A DNA stretch of 64,000 bases from Otis tarda. Taxonomy: Eukaryota; Chordata; Aves; Otidiformes; Otididae. The translations under genes were made by a program, and so were the position numbers. Under the pieces are notes generated by a model. The model worked only from the letters and a program-made list of their open reading frames with translations, was not told where the DNA came from and searched no databases. Shown in pieces: positions 23,401-35,337 of the stretch (position 1 is the stretch's first letter; each line of letters opens with the position of its first letter). The DNA lies in assembly GCA_026413225.1 (NCBI GenBank), contig CM048552.1:83243001-83307000 (forward strand). The letters are read 5' to 3'.

Positions 23401-26400
23401 GAGGTCTACAGAGAGGCTGCGCAAGTGGCCAGGGATAAGGTAAGGAAGGCCAAAGCCCTGGCAGAACTGAATCTGGCCAGGGATATAAAATGCAACAAGA
23501 AGAGCTTTTATAGGTATGTAGGGGACAAAAGAAAGTCCAGGGAAAATGTAGGCCCCCTCCAGAAGGGAACTGGTGTCCTGGTTACCCAGGACATGGAGAA
23601 GGCTGAGGTTCTCAATGACTTTTTTGCCTCAGTCTTCACCGACAAGAGTTCTTGTCCCACCACCCAAGCTGTAGAAAGTGCAAGCAGGGACTGCGAGGAT
23701 GAAGCACCGCCCATTGTACTCGAAGAGCAGGTTCGGGATCATCTGAGGAACTTAAAGGTGCACAAGTCCATGGGACCTGATGAGATCCATCCGCGGGTCC
23801 TGAGGGAACTGGCGGATGAAGTTGCCAAGCCACTGGCTATCGTATTTGAGAAGTCATGGCGGTCTGGTGAGGTCCCCGATGACTGGAAGAGAGGGAACAT
23901 AACCCCAATTTTTAAAAAGGGGAATAAGGAAGACCCGGGTAACTACAGGCCGATCAGCCTCACCTCTGTGCCTGGCAAGGTCATGGAGCAGATTCTCCTG
24001 GAAACCATGCTAAGGCACATGGAGGGCAAGGAGGTGGTTGGTGACAGCCAACATGGCTTCACCAAGGGCAGATCGTGCTTGACCAATTTGGTGGCCTTCT
24101 ATGACGGGGTTACGGCATCAGTGGACAAGGGACGAGCAACAGACATCATCTACCTGGACCTGTGCAAAGCTTTTGACACTGTCCCGCACGACATCCTTCT
24201 CTCTAAACTAGAGAGACATGGGTTTGATGGACAGACCACTCGGTGGATAAGGAGTTGGCTGGATGGCCGCACTCAGAGAGTGGTGGTTAACGGCTCGATG
24301 TCCATGTGGAGACCGGTCACGAGTGGCGTCCCTCAGCGGTCCGTGTTGGGCCCAGCCCTGTTCAACATCTTTGTCGGCGACATGGACAGTGGGATAGAGT
24401 GCACCCTCAGCAAGTTTGCCGATGACACCAAGTTGTGTGGTGCCATCGACACGCTGGAAGGGAGGGATGCCATCCAGAGGGACCTTGACAGGCTGGAGAG
24501 GTGGGCCCGTGCTAAACTCATGAAGTTCAACCAGGCCAAGTGTGAGGTCCTGCACCTGGGTCATGGCAATCCCAGGCACAAATACAGGCTGGGCGGGGAA
24601 TGGATTGAGAGCAGCCCTGAGGAGAAGGACTTGGGAGTGCTGGTGGATGAGAAGCTTAACATGAGCCGGCAATGCGCCCTTGCAGCCCAGAAGGCCAACT
24701 GCGTCCTGGGCTGCATCAAGAGGAGTGTGGCCAGCAGGTCAAGGGAGGTGATTCTCCCCCTCTGCTCTGCCCTGGTGAGACCCCACCTGGAGTACTGTGT
24801 CCAGTTCTGGAGCCCCCAACACAAGAAGGACATGGACCAGTTGGAGAGGGTCCAGAGGAGGGCCACAAAGATGATAAAAGGGCTGGAGCACCTCTCGTAT
24901 GAGGCCAGGCTGAGAGAGTTGGGGCTGTTCAGCCTGGAGAAGAGGAGGCTCCGGGGAGACCTGATAGTGGTCTTCCAATACCTCAAGGGGGCCTACAAGA
25001 AAGATGGGGAGAGGCTGTTTGGTAGGGCCTGTTGCAATAGGACAAAGAGTAATGGTTTTAAAATAGTGGGGAGTAGATTTAGATTGGAAATTAGGAAAAA
25101 ATTTTTTACAGTGCGAGTTATAGAACACTGGAACAGGTTGCCCAGAGAGGTGGTAGAAGCCCCATCCCTGGAAATGTTCAAGGTCAGGCTGGATGAGGCT
25201 CTGAGGAACCTGATCTAGTTGGGGATGTCCCTGCTCCTTGCAGGGGCGTTGGACTAGATGACCTTTGAAGGTCCCTTCCAACCCTAATATTCTATGAACT
25301 AAACTCTTGATATTGCTTCATCATTCTGCAGGCCAGAAGGCATTTTCCATTTCTGTTCACAAAAATGACAATATTTTTACTCAGTGGAAGCTGGCCAGAA
25401 TTTTTTATTATTTTTATAGTAGTTTTGTATTATTATATTTTTTTCTTGAGAGAAAATTTATCTGCTAGTAAGTATAAAATTGGCCCTGCAGTTCATGAGC
25501 GGCTCTTCCAAGAGCAGGCAGGTCTGACTCTGCTTCAAATGCTTTTTTTCTGAAACCAGGAGCTCATATCCAGCCTCAAGAAATATGCATATATGCATGA
25601 AAAACATACAATTTCAAACTGATGTTTCTGTTTTACTTTTCCTTGTTGCTCTAGGGATTCAGTAAAAAGCAAATAAAACCTTGATGTTCCCAAGAAGCAT
25701 ATGACTAAAGAATGATAAATTTCAGTGTGAAGTTGCTCCAACTAGAAAATAACACATTGCTACTCTGCCAGGTTTTGGTGCCTTTGTACGATTTCCAGTA
25801 ATGCTATTGTCTCAATCTCTCAGGCAGGTTTCAGAGTTAAAGGTAACAATGTTCCAGGACAAAACTTTGACACACTATTTATGTGTTGTAAATTGACTTC
25901 CATCCAGTAGGAAAATCAGTAGAGTGGTGTTCCTTTTTGTAATGCATACCAGTATGCATTCATGTCTAATTTTTGACAGAAATAAATGCTTTAAAATTAT
26001 GTTAGGTAGTTTTAGTACCAGTATTTAGTACTATTATATGCTAAGGACTTCAGGTTATCTTTACAAGCAGTACTTCAGTTTTCCACCCACACGCTCAGGT
26101 TATATGCAAAACCAAGCTTCTTCATCTTCTGAAATGAAATGATCTTGATACTTGTTCATATCATGATTTTGAGAACTTTTACTGAAGAGTAAATTCTGTT
26201 TCCCCCTCTTCCAAACGTGGTTGCTTCTTCAGCTTCTCAGTCCTCTACTTTAACTTCATTATTCCCACCATGATTATCTGTTTTAACACTCTACAAAATA
26301 TAATGCATACTTTATCATGTGTATCTCTATAGACAGGTTTGTATCTAATTCTATACACCAGAGCTTCAAGAAACTTTGTTTTCAAATGCTCTGACATGCA

Positions 26401-29400
26401 TCTTTCCTTTTTTGTTTTTTGGTTTTTTTTAAGAGTGACGTCTAAGACTCAGCTTCTACACCAACATATTGAAAGTAAATCCCTACAAGGAACAGAGCAA
26501 ATCATACAGTTTAGTCTCTGCAAAATTAGACTTTTATCAATCAACTTTGATCTTTGAATTTAAATTTTAAAACAGTATTATACATTGCCAGCATTTGGTT
26601 TTAGGTGCTACAGTAAAACTTTTTTTTTCTCACAACTCCAAAAGTCTAGTTCTTGCTTGCTATCGGGAAAGATATGTAGATTAGTAGGACTTCCCAGGCA
26701 GTGTGTTTTTGAAGTCTACAATGACTTTTACAATTTCAACTTCAGCAATTTGTAAAAGAGTATTTAATCATCTTTTTTGCACAAGGAGATGCCAACTCAT
26801 TACAATCCCAGTAAAAAGAAGGCACTTAGACTCCATCAGGTATTACTTAAAATGCTATTTATTAGAGATAATGCTATAAAGACAGAGAGGACAGTATATA
26901 AAATCCTAGGTCCCTTCAGATTCTAAGAACCCTGAGCAAAATTACAGAACAGAGGAACTTGATCCAGTGACTCTGTTTTCTGGGAAAGCAAGTATAATCA
27001 TTTCCCAAAACAATACTGTTACTTCATACTTCATTTCCTTTTGTCACTCACTGTCTGGCTTTGGGCTTACAGAAGGAGCTGATAAATCCTTTGTAGTAAA
27101 ATTTAGATTAATTTATGTCACAGCTCAGTTCAGAGTCTCTAGTGATCCTTGAAAATCTTCTGGACATTTTTGGCAGTAGGGTTTCTGAAACCTTGATGGT
27201 CTATAGATAAAACTGAAACAAGATATGTGGGGAGAAGTGATATGTAATATAAGAAGACAAGTGTATATTTGTTAATTATTTCAATGTTGAGTATTCTACT
27301 GAATCAGTTAATGTAGTAGTTGAGGGGATAATTCATCTGTTAGGGGTATTTGTAGTTGCCAGTCAAAAAACTTCTATATTCTCTTTATGATTGTCATAGG
27401 GCTAAAATCTGCTTAATTTTGCCTATGAAGCATTCTCTAAGATGGAGTTGGTGGAAAAAAATCCCACATGTTAAAGGCTGGTCAGGTTGTTTCTCACAAC
27501 AGCCAAAAATGTGCTAGTGAAAGGTATTCCCTTCCCTGAAAACATTTGCCTTGCCAATATTCTTTGCTTCTTGAGGAAATAATTAACTTCTGCAGCATTC
27601 TCTGAAAACTTAATATCTTATTGGAATGAGATATTCAATCAGGGCACAAATGCTTCTCAGGATTTTTGACAATAAAAATTTGTCTAAAGAAAATGTATTG
27701 CAAGAAGAGATGCTACATTTATGATGACATAACCTATTTTTGCCAGAGATGGGTACAAGGCAAAAATGGATTCTCTGTAACAGAGGTGCCCATCTATCAA
27801 ACTCAATAGTTACTTCATGTCATCGTACTTGTGTCTGCATTCTGGTGGGCTGAATGCTTTCCGAGGTGTCATTCCTACTGCACTATAGGGCCTTGCATCT
27901 GTAAGGATGCATAGGTACTAGAGAAGTGTTTCTATCCCAAGGAAAGTAAGAGCTCAGGATTGCCACCTTCCTTGTTGACAGTTGCAATTTGGATGCTTTG
28001 GGCTAGTAATCCATCCTTTCACTACCAATTTTCAATGTCCAGAAGAGATTTGGTGTCACCTAATCTAACTGCCACTCCACTTCTTTTCCCTCATCTTATT
28101 TTTGAGCTTACTGCTTGTAAACAAAGTTCTTCTTTAATATTCCATTTCTTTTATTGTTTGCCTCTAGTATGAAGTCTGCAGAGATTTCAGTTGTGTGAGA
28201 GCACACTTCAGCAAGAACAGATTGGCTTGAGCACTGATCTCTCAAAGATGGCTCTTATTTCTTATTGCTATAGTTACACATATACTGTACACCACATTTA
28301 CTGCTACTCTGAAAATGTGCAGAGCATTTTTTGTTAAGTTTCAGAGTTAGGCTCTTTGAAAATCTCCGTAGTATGGTACTACAGTTTTGGGGTTTTTTTC
28401 AATGGAGGAGCAAAAGGGTGAGGAGTAGGTATTCTGTGTGGGAGTCAAAGATGTCCGGAAGAGCTCTGACAGCATATGCCAAAATGGTCAGCCATTCAAA
28501 GCAGAAATTGTATTCTTATTTCCAGACCATCCAACTGCAAGCAGCCCATCTGATTCCAAAGCATTCTCCACCGCCTATGAAAAGGCACGAGGTAGGTAAT
28601 CCTCTGTCATTCAAAATACAGTTTTCAGAAGCCTGTTAGAAAGCCCTTTAAGGGGGCGGATGTGTCTAGATTTTGTTAGGAAGAAAAACAAACAAACAAA
28701 CAAAAAATTTGACATCTCAGAAATAAACAACCTTATCTTGTACATTCATAGGATGAGGTGTCAAGGCTAGAGGCATTTCACATGTTCATCTTCTTTAAAA
28801 GTAGTGCTTGGTCAGCACTGCATTACTGTTGCAGAGGGAAGAACTGATTGGTCTCTCATGCTAGTGCAGAGGAACCCGTGGCTAGGTGAACAGATATCAT
28901 GAAAATAACAATCGCTTTGGTATCGCAGCATTGCAGTGAGCATGATGGATCAATGTGTGTGTACTGCTTTTCAAACACCTCTCCATTCTTAGCATTTTAA
29001 CTAAAAGTGCAATGTCTTTTGCTGTTTAGGAGCTGCTGGATAACTAACAAAACTATATCACGCAGTCCCTGTCTCCCTGAATCACATCATCTTTTCCAGG
29101 CTCCATTCTCTTTTCTTCCTAGTACCCTGCCTGGCAATAGAGAGAAATTATCTTTCTTTCAATAGCATCACTATTGCTGTATTCTGCAGCAGGCAAATAA
29201 GACTTTTCAAAACTGAAAGCTGCTTTTTGCCCTGACCATTTCTTTTTATCTCCTGAGCAAAGATTTAAAAAGCTGGATAATGTTATCTGTGATTCTACTT
29301 CTCTGACTCATGCCTAGTAACTCTTGAGCTGGTATTAATTACAGAGGCTGGCAAGGATCCCTCATGGTCTCGTGAAAATTATAAGCAGAACCGCACAGGT

Positions 29401-31144
29401 ACTTTTCTGGCTGTAACTTGCTCTCTTACCTTTCTTTTGTAATGGGATCCTTTTGGTGGTGTGAATATGAATTTTTCCACACTTGTTCTTCCCTCCTGCA
29501 GGCTGCCCCCAATTCTGGGAAAAAAATGGGGAAAAATGCTACTTCTTTTCAAAAAAACAGGAAAAAAATGACTGGAATGCCTCCCGTAAAGAGTGTATTG
29601 ACATGAAGTCAGACCTGGTGATCATTAACAACATGGAAGAATGGGTGAGATCTAAATTCATGGGGCTGCTTCTAGAGTTGCTGACCTGTATTCCAAAGGG
29701 CTGGTGGGTTACACTTGTGTCTTCTTATGTTAGATGTCTTTGGGGTCTACAATCTACTGCTAGCCATATACACCAAGCACCTCTGTAAGTTAGCAAACAT
29801 TTTCATAGTAAGATGCATCTCAGTGATTGAAGTCTTGCATCTGGAAGCTTCTCTCCCCAAGTATGTTCCCATGGGAAGGAGCAAAATCTCTGCCTAATTG
29901 ACTTATGTTTTAAAGAGTTTTAGCACACAAACCAAGACTAAGCAAGTCAAACAGACGTTTATTTGTGAGAACCATTGCTTTGATGAAAATGGAATACGCT
30001 TTCCCATGACAATCAGAATAGAAAAGTGTCTTCGGTATCAGGTCACACCTGGCTAACTACAGCGTGTAGCTTTCATCACAGGTATTGCAGGTGTATTAGT
30101 CTATTTAGTCTACTCCTAAGAAGACCTAGGAAGAGAGATGACATTGAATAAAAATGGAAAAATTCAGCCTCTGAAGCTGTGGAAAGAGATGGTGTGATTG
30201 GATGCACCCAGTACTTTCCATGTCGGCTATTTAGCACTAAGCTTTCTGTGTGTCTCTCATGAAAAAAAAAAATGTAATTTTAATATATTATCATTGTTTC
30301 CTTTCTAGAATTATCTTAGGACACAATCAAGAGGTTATTACTACTTACTTGGTCTCACATACTCTAAGAGCGAAAATAAGTGGAAGTGGATTAACAACAT
30401 GGAACATACCACAGCCATGTAAGCTTATTCCATCAAGTCACTGGGATGCAACATCTGGAAATAGTAAAACAAAACAAAACAAAACAAAAAAACCCAGAGC
30501 CAACAACTGGGAGTACAAGCAAGATCAGGGACTGCAATTTGTAGCAACCTGATTCCTTGAGATTCAGGTGCTTCAGCAAATCCCTGTGACAAGCCAAAGG
30601 GAGCCTGTAAGTCACACGGGAACACAGGCATGTCACATCAGGATTGCAAGAGAGGACACAACTGTAGTTCTGGTGGGGAAGAAGGAATCTGATGGAGTTC
30701 AGTGGGGAAAGAAAGGATATACCAGGCAGGGATAAGAGAGTGTGATGTCAGCAGCATTGGATGGAAGCTACCAAAGAAGGGGAAGTTCTCTGGATAGGAA
30801 AGCATAGCCCATATAGTTTTGTTGGGGTTTAGGGAGGAAAATTAAGGAATGAGAGGGGGACTCCAACAATGCAGCTTCTAAGCCCACTGACAATAATATA
30901 GCTTAGTAGCAAGGCCTGATGCCACTCTGACTTTCATGGGAGTGATACTGACTGCATTGCATCCAGCTAAGTCAGGAATGCAACTAAATCTGACTTTCTC
31001 TCCCTGTTCAGATTTGATATAGACGGACACTACCCTGACTATTTGTGCACTGTCATTGGACATGACAAAGTACAAACTGCATCTTGTGATGGAGCCTCAA
31101 CAACACAAAATATGTGTGAAAAACCTGCAGAGAGATCCATGTAG
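14422..31144 (+). CDS. CLEC5A-like type II C-type-lectin-like receptor with ITIM-like tail (gene span)
   Basis: Coding exons: possible start 14422-14425, then 14588-14656 (cytoplasmic), 19426-19515 (transmembrane), 28526-28591 and 29345-29398 (stalk), 29502-29644, 30309-30418 and 31012-31144 (CTLD), stop TAG at 31142. All joins agree in phase (1-1-1-1-1-0-2). The tail has STYAEV, fitting the ITIM pattern (S/I/V/L)xYxx(L/V). The CTLD has the GCPQFW start, a WIGL-like LLGL, KWKWINN, and a final Cys pattern with CTVIG, ASCD and MCEK. It lacks EPN/QPD and WND, so Ca-dependent sugar binding is not expected. The WINN...C..IG...AASCD...CEK pattern is closest to mammalian CLEC5A, which sits near MOXD2 in mammals. 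Unlike CLEC5A, no charged residue is seen in the TM. The start codon is the weak point. CLEC12/KLR-like paralogy is the alternative. Confidence 0.75.
14588..14656 (+). CDS. Lectin 1 cytoplasmic exon with ITIM-like motif
   Basis: Acceptor tggttttag, donor gtgagt, phase 1 at both ends. The 22 complete codons begin [10 protein letters not shown] and end SYTLS. Y in S-T-Y-A-E-V is the candidate SHP-1/SHP-2 docking tyrosine (from family knowledge of ITIM receptors). A second tyrosine (SYTL) lacks the full motif. Confidence 0.75.
14657..16959. other. Lectin 1 intron, left part
   Basis: Apart from the short CR1 piece at 15535-15645 this is AT- and T-rich intron with no recognised element or gene. 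Confidence 0.5.
15535..15645 (+). mobile_element. CR1: Short CR1 3' fragment
   Basis: The text runs from GGTCTTGGACAACCTGGTCT through GGACTAGGTGATCTTTT and CTTCCAACATAAATGATTCT, the recognisable CR1 3' UTR with an old, diverged end. It lies in lectin intron 2. Confidence 0.7.
16960..17970 (+). mobile_element. CR1: CR1 LINE, 5'-truncated, RT to 3' end
   Basis: Begins inside the RT domain ([17 protein letters not shown]), keeps the [18 protein letters not shown] catalytic block, then has TGA at about 17265 and a frameshift after 17760. It ends with the CR1 3' UTR and an ATTCTATGATTCTATA end. High similarity to the 20880-25290 copy marks a fairly young insertion. It lies in the sense direction in a lectin intron. 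Confidence 0.95.
17971..19425. other. Lectin 1 intron, middle part
   Basis: AT-rich intron with no recognised feature. Several short open frames are not supported by coding-like composition or splice pairing. Confidence 0.5.
19426..19515 (+). CDS. Lectin 1 transmembrane exon
   Basis: Acceptor ctgtag, donor gtaagt, phase 1 at both ends. It encodes KSCSSRAR then a pure hydrophobic helix [20 protein letters not shown]. Basic residues on the N side give the type II (cytoplasmic N-terminus) orientation. No Lys or Arg lies in the membrane, so DAP12 pairing is not expected. Confidence 0.8.
20063..20175 (+). mobile_element. CR1: Short CR1 3' fragment
   Basis: The text GATTAGACTTGATGATCTTA, then TTTTCCAACCTTAAAGATTC and tandem ATTCTATGATTCT units identifies a short CR1-type 3' end of an older subfamily. 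Confidence 0.75.
21191..22274 (+). pseudogene. CR1 ORF1 (esterase-type), frameshifted
   Basis: From ATG at 21191 the product begins [10 protein letters not shown], then a Cys pair region ([20 protein letters not shown]) with a short coiled coil, a basic RRRRKK patch, and a C-terminal SGNH/GDSL-esterase-like domain. Blocks seen: [11 protein letters not shown] (usual GDS is GES, so Asp is replaced but Ser kept), FHVGASDTA, and [11 protein letters not shown] with the catalytic D..H. A frameshift near 21900-21930 moves the second half into the next frame. CR1 ORF1 proteins are thought to aid RNP formation and membrane or lipid contact (family knowledge). Confidence 0.8.
22432..25218 (+). pseudogene. 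CR1 ORF2 (endonuclease - reverse transcriptase), two stops
   Basis: The APE-type endonuclease starts [17 protein letters not shown], with ITETWW and [15 protein letters not shown] at 22627 and TAA at 23182 interrupt it, and the SDH active-site block reads SDRD (His lost). From 23185 one open frame of 677 codons carries the [59 protein letters not shown] (usual G replaced by R), [14 protein letters not shown] with the catalytic Asp pair, and the RT tail. Length matches a complete CR1 ORF2. Confidence 0.9.
25291..28525. other. Lectin 1 intron, right part
   Basis: Over 3 kb of AT-rich intron with T-runs (for example 26400-26430). I recognise no repeat family, exon or RNA gene. Confidence 0.5.
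28526..28591 (+). CDS. Lectin 1 stalk exon A
   Basis: 66 bp, phase 1 at both ends (acceptor atttccag, donor gtaggt). Joined to the TM exon it makes Tyr then [19 protein letters not shown], a Ser/Thr-rich stalk. Splicing the TM exon directly to 29345 would create TAG, so this exon appears obligatory. Confidence 0.65.
29345..29398 (+). CDS. Lectin 1 stalk exon B
   Basis: 54 bp, phase 1 at both ends (acceptor aattacag, donor gtactt). Encodes [17 protein letters not shown] ahead of the GCPQFW start of the CTLD. NRT, if read across the junction, is a possible N-glycosylation site (N-R-T). Confidence 0.65.
29502..29644 (+). CDS. Lectin 1 CTLD exon 1
   Basis: Acceptor cctgcag, donor gtgaga, phase 1 to 0. 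It has the long-form CTLD opening: [35 protein letters not shown]. Cys spacing fits the first disulfide plus Cys of helix 1. N-A-S is a glycosylation sequon. Confidence 0.88.
30309..30418 (+). CDS. Lectin 1 CTLD exon 2 (WIGL region)
   Basis: Acceptor ctttctag, donor gtaagc, phase 0 to 2. Encodes [26 protein letters not shown] and [12 protein letters not shown] replaces the usual WIGL. The KWKWINN block is typical of CLEC5A and NK-type lectin-like domains. Confidence 0.88.
31012..31144 (+). CDS. Lectin 1 CTLD exon 3 and stop
   Basis: Acceptor ctgttcag, phase 2. Encodes [19 protein letters not shown], then [20 protein letters not shown] and Met-stop. The three terminal Cys (LC, SC, MC) complete the two conserved CTLD disulfides. 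TAG at 31142-31144. Confidence 0.88.
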
Positions 31145-34100
31145 AAATGTCATCCTCAGCTTCCTGTAGGAACGGCACATGGGATTTGTCCAATTTATCT
31201 TTAGCTATCTCAATACCTAGTCAAAGGGACTCACAGGCTTCTTCTAGACACCTTGCCAAGCTTAGCACATTCTTTCCCAAGATGGTGTCCAAGACTGGAT
31301 GGATCCCCCTCTAGAAAAGCCTGCATTTTCACAAATTAGGAGTCTGGGTGACTTGCTGATACCACATACCTGACTTTGAGCCAGCAACTGTTAGGTGATA
31401 TGAGTCCAACCTCAGTGACAGGTATGATCACTAAAACATCTTATCTCTCATAGACATATGCATATATACCCATACATTCACAGCCCAGCTTGTGCACAGG
31501 GAGACAATTCAAAGCCTTGCCATGCACTGGTCTTCCCTGCAGCCAGAAGTGAAGGTTAAAATATATTTATATTTTGGATCCTGTAGAAAAGTGCAGCCAC
31601 ACTCATTGACATGCATCATAGATATGATTAACAGGACAAAGTCAAATGTGTGTGTATGTAAACCTCACTCTGTAAAAGACTATCTCTGCTAAAAAAAACC
31701 CCCACACTGGATACCAGACCTTGTGGGGCTAAAATGTGATTCACGAAAGGGAAATGATCCAATACCACAGCTCTGTGTGTATAATCACCACTAGTCCTGT
31801 GTAGGTCAGGGAAAGTATATCAGATTTAGACTTAGCCCTGCTGAGGAAGCACACAGGATGAAGAGCAGTAGACACCACGAAAGCCTGAAAAACAGAGTCA
31901 CAGTAATAGCTTCAACTGGACAGAAAATAGTCAAATCAAAACCACAGTTATCTGTGAAGAATCTGGTAAGAAGTATGAAAGTGACCTACAGAGAATCACA
32001 ACACAGAGGACTGTCCTCTTTTTCTTGGATAATGATCAAAGGAGAAAATCATGCATGAAGGTTTTTGCTGCACAGAAAAGTTAGAGCCAAAGCAGAAACA
32101 GGTGGTACCAGTAAAGCAGAGATGTGACCAGCAAACAGTGAATATTACCAAAGCACTTCTAATGTCCATGTGCTTCAGTGGCTCTTGAGACCCTGGGGCT
32201 TTCATGACTCCAAGGATTATCATTCTTACTGTGTCCTTTGAGGCAGAATAATTTTCACTTAAAATGGTGCCATTCGTGGCTCTCTCCTTCATCTGCAGGA
32301 TGGAGAAAGCTCTATGAATTCCTTGATGAAGTGACAGTGATGTCATGCTTTCCCACTGGGAAAAACAAGTTTTTGCTTAATCAAAGAATTTCTACTCAGA
32401 ATGTTGTGGCCAAGGGTAGTGAAAATGGAATCATACAGGAAAAACTCTCTCATTCTGACTTAAAAGCACATTTTTATGTCCCTCAGATAAGCAATACTTC
32501 TCACTGCTCTCATTCACCAAGACTCTTTAAAAACATATTTGTAGTTCCCCCACTGACCTTTAAGCACCAAAGAACAAAGAATATGTAGCTGTAGTGTGAT
32601 AATCTCAATGGCAGAAACTAGAATCTAAACTATTATTTCAGAAGGAAGCTGTGCTGGAGAGGCTATTTTCTTGTACTCAGTTTACAGAAAGGGCCAGGAG
32701 AGGGCTCTATATTGTGTTACGGAGCAGCCTGGAGGAGGGCTGCCCTTTCATATTTGTATTCCAGCTGCTGGCCTTTGATTAGGCGGGCTCTGCCAAAGGT
32801 GAGGGGCAGGGAAATATCTCTTCCCTCAGAGCCACTGGACCTAGGGGAAGGTTGGAGGCTTCAGCAAGGAGCAGATCCAAGCAGCTATGCATCAGAGGTG
32901 ATAGAAAGGGGGAAGCTGCCGTAGAGCCACTGTGGAACTACATGAAGTCCATCAAACCCAGAAAGCCACAGAAAGTCACAAGACTAAGGAGCAAACATTG
33001 CTTACAAGGAAACCCCTAACAAGGGAGGAAGTTTCTTTTGAAGTTATTTATTTACTCTGTCTCTGTGCTTTCTTTTTTTACAAAGTTATTTTTTTCTGAT
33101 TTTATTTTCTTAACATTTAAGTAAACCTTAAGTTTACAGTTTGAGATTCTTTTGTCTTATTTTGGGACACCCCAAAGGAAAATGTGAAACATTTCATACT
33201 AACTCTGACTCGGTCAGGGTCTCATCTTGACACCAAGGGCAGGGGACACCAAACCAATCCAAACCTAACCTCTCAGAGCTTTTGTCATTGCCATCTGCAG
33301 AGAATTACAAGGCTAGTTTTAATTCTTTATGCAATTGGGCAATAGGCTGACACTTATTTAGATAAGTCAGGCTGACAGCATCAGGCCTCATAGGGCACAT
33401 CCTAGATACATAACAGACTCTGTAAGTGACCATTATCAAGAAGAACCTGAGACTGAGTGACATCTCCAAAAGGTGTTCCTCAGGGCTATCCTATTTTCAT
33501 AGACCTATATCCCAGTGTTTTTCAAGCAAAATATAGTCTTCAGTGGATTAGCTGGGTTACTCTGCTCAGTTACTGGGGCGATGTTCCTCCACCCTCACTT
33601 CTCTAGTTGGTAAGAGTTGTCTCCTCAACTTTTAGCTGTGATGGCACTGACATAAAAACATTATTTCCATGCAATTCTCAACTGGCACAGTTTGATTTTA
33701 GTTAATCGGAATGATCCCTTCATAAAAGTATCAACAAACAGAGCTAAGTGGCTGAGTACATGCTAAAGAGAAAATGTGTGTGTGTATATACCCACACATG
33801 GACACAAATATAGGAATTAACCCTCTGAACAGCTTCCTTGTTTAAAACTGTTTGCTGATTAAGCTCTGCACAAGTTCCATTTTAAGGAGGTGCCATTCTG
33901 AAAAGCAGAAAAAGCCGATATTTCCTTTTCTGCTGGAGGAGGACGATGGGAGGAGAGAAGGATCATTTCCAGCATAAGAAATGCAAGTTTCATTCACACA
34001 TGGGTTTGTTGGTTGGTTGGTTGGTTTTTGTTTGGTTTTTTTTGTTTGTTTATTTTTCCTAGTGATGGTAACTTATGCTTGAGCATGTTGAGTACACACA

Positions 34101-35337
34101 GAATCTTTGGAGAGAAAATTACCAGACTCTACTGAGTCTCTAATGAATAATACACAAACTGAGATACAGGGAGGGTGTATATAGGGGAAAAGGTAATTTC
34201 CCTATCAAATTTCTAATCTTCATTGGTGGAGGTGTTACAAAGTTTCAGTGAATGGCTGTATATGTACTTTTAACATGACTAAGAATGTGCTTATTTCCTT
34301 ATTTCAGCATTAGAAAAAACAGAATTATTGAACTGAGACTTAAACTATAGGTATTACCGTTTGCTCCATCTATAAAAAAAAAGAAAAAACCAAATGTTTC
34401 TAAAAGTGTCTATTGATACTGTCTTGCTTTTTAAAGGCCAAGTTTGCTCTCTTGTTTACAACTTTCTTTGTAAAGAAAGGGACCCTTCTATATGAACAGA
34501 AATGTGTAGCATAGCCCTGAGTGGTAGGAGTTTCCTACAGACCCCTTACTCCTCCTGGTCCTAGACCAGAGTCTGGGTGCAAGTGAGCAGTACAAAGGCT
34601 TTTTAGAGAACTAGGCAACCCCAAAATACAAAGAAAAAAACCCAGCATATTTGAAGTACTACGTTTTTGGAAACATATTTTTGCTTTCATTTTTGAATTT
34701 GGGAAATCAGCATGGTTTGCTAGAAAAAGTACCTTATGACAAAAATACCTCAGTGACACCCAGTAGGGAAATCCTACTGGAGGTTAAGGCAGTTAGGTGC
34801 TAATCAGAAACTAAAACACTGACAGGTAAGTCTCACTTCTAGTGTCACCAAGATGCTAGATTTATCTCCTAGAGATGGAGACTGTGGACATATTTAAAAC
34901 TAGCCAAGGTGTTTTGCTCTGAGGGAAACTGTAGTATGGTTTCTGATGCCAACATAAGATCTGTAATAGGAGAAGAACAGAGTTTTAGCATGGAAACTGG
35001 AAGTAAACTTGCACTTTCGATCATGATCATGATTGCAGAACATAATTCAATCTGTTGGCTTGCATTGTAGACACTTAAGAAGATTGGGAGGGTAAGGAGT
35101 CACACTGCTGTCACTTTTAAATGAGATGTCCTTTATAATAACGTCAATAAAAAGGATGAATTCAGTATATAATAATGAATTGATTTCTTCATACATTCCC
35201 ATAGCTCCTTAAATGAATGGTATAGTGACTCAGCAAGGTAGAAGTTTAAAGACAAGAAGAACATATATACATATATATATACATATTGGCATTTAGTACT
35301 AGGACAGTGCTCAGCTCCTCTTCTTTGCAGTACACCA
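31145..35337. other. Lectin 1 3' flank and intergenic DNA
   Basis: The first part may be 3' UTR. The segment about 32700-33250 has a mixed-composition, LTR-like look but no recognised ends (see findings). Simple (GGTT)n near 34010-34030. No host gene is supported. Confidence 0.45.

Larger units (their letters stand above)
20880..25290 (+). mobile_element. CR1: Near-full-length CR1 LINE (about 4.4 kb)
   Basis: A sharp jump to GC/CpG-rich DNA at about 20880 marks the CR1 5' UTR. ORF1 (about 21191-22274), ORF2 (about 22432-25218) and a 3' UTR ending near 25290 follow in order. Most avian CR1 copies are only 3' stubs, so a copy retaining the 5' UTR and both ORFs is uncommon. It lies in the sense direction in the 9-kb intron between the TM and stalk exons of lectin gene 1. 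Lesions in both ORFs make it non-autonomous. Confidence 0.93.

Noticed and set aside
21191-25218. Long open frames that could be taken for new host genes
   Set aside because: They are CR1 ORF1 and ORF2, with esterase, endonuclease and RT motifs in the standard order.
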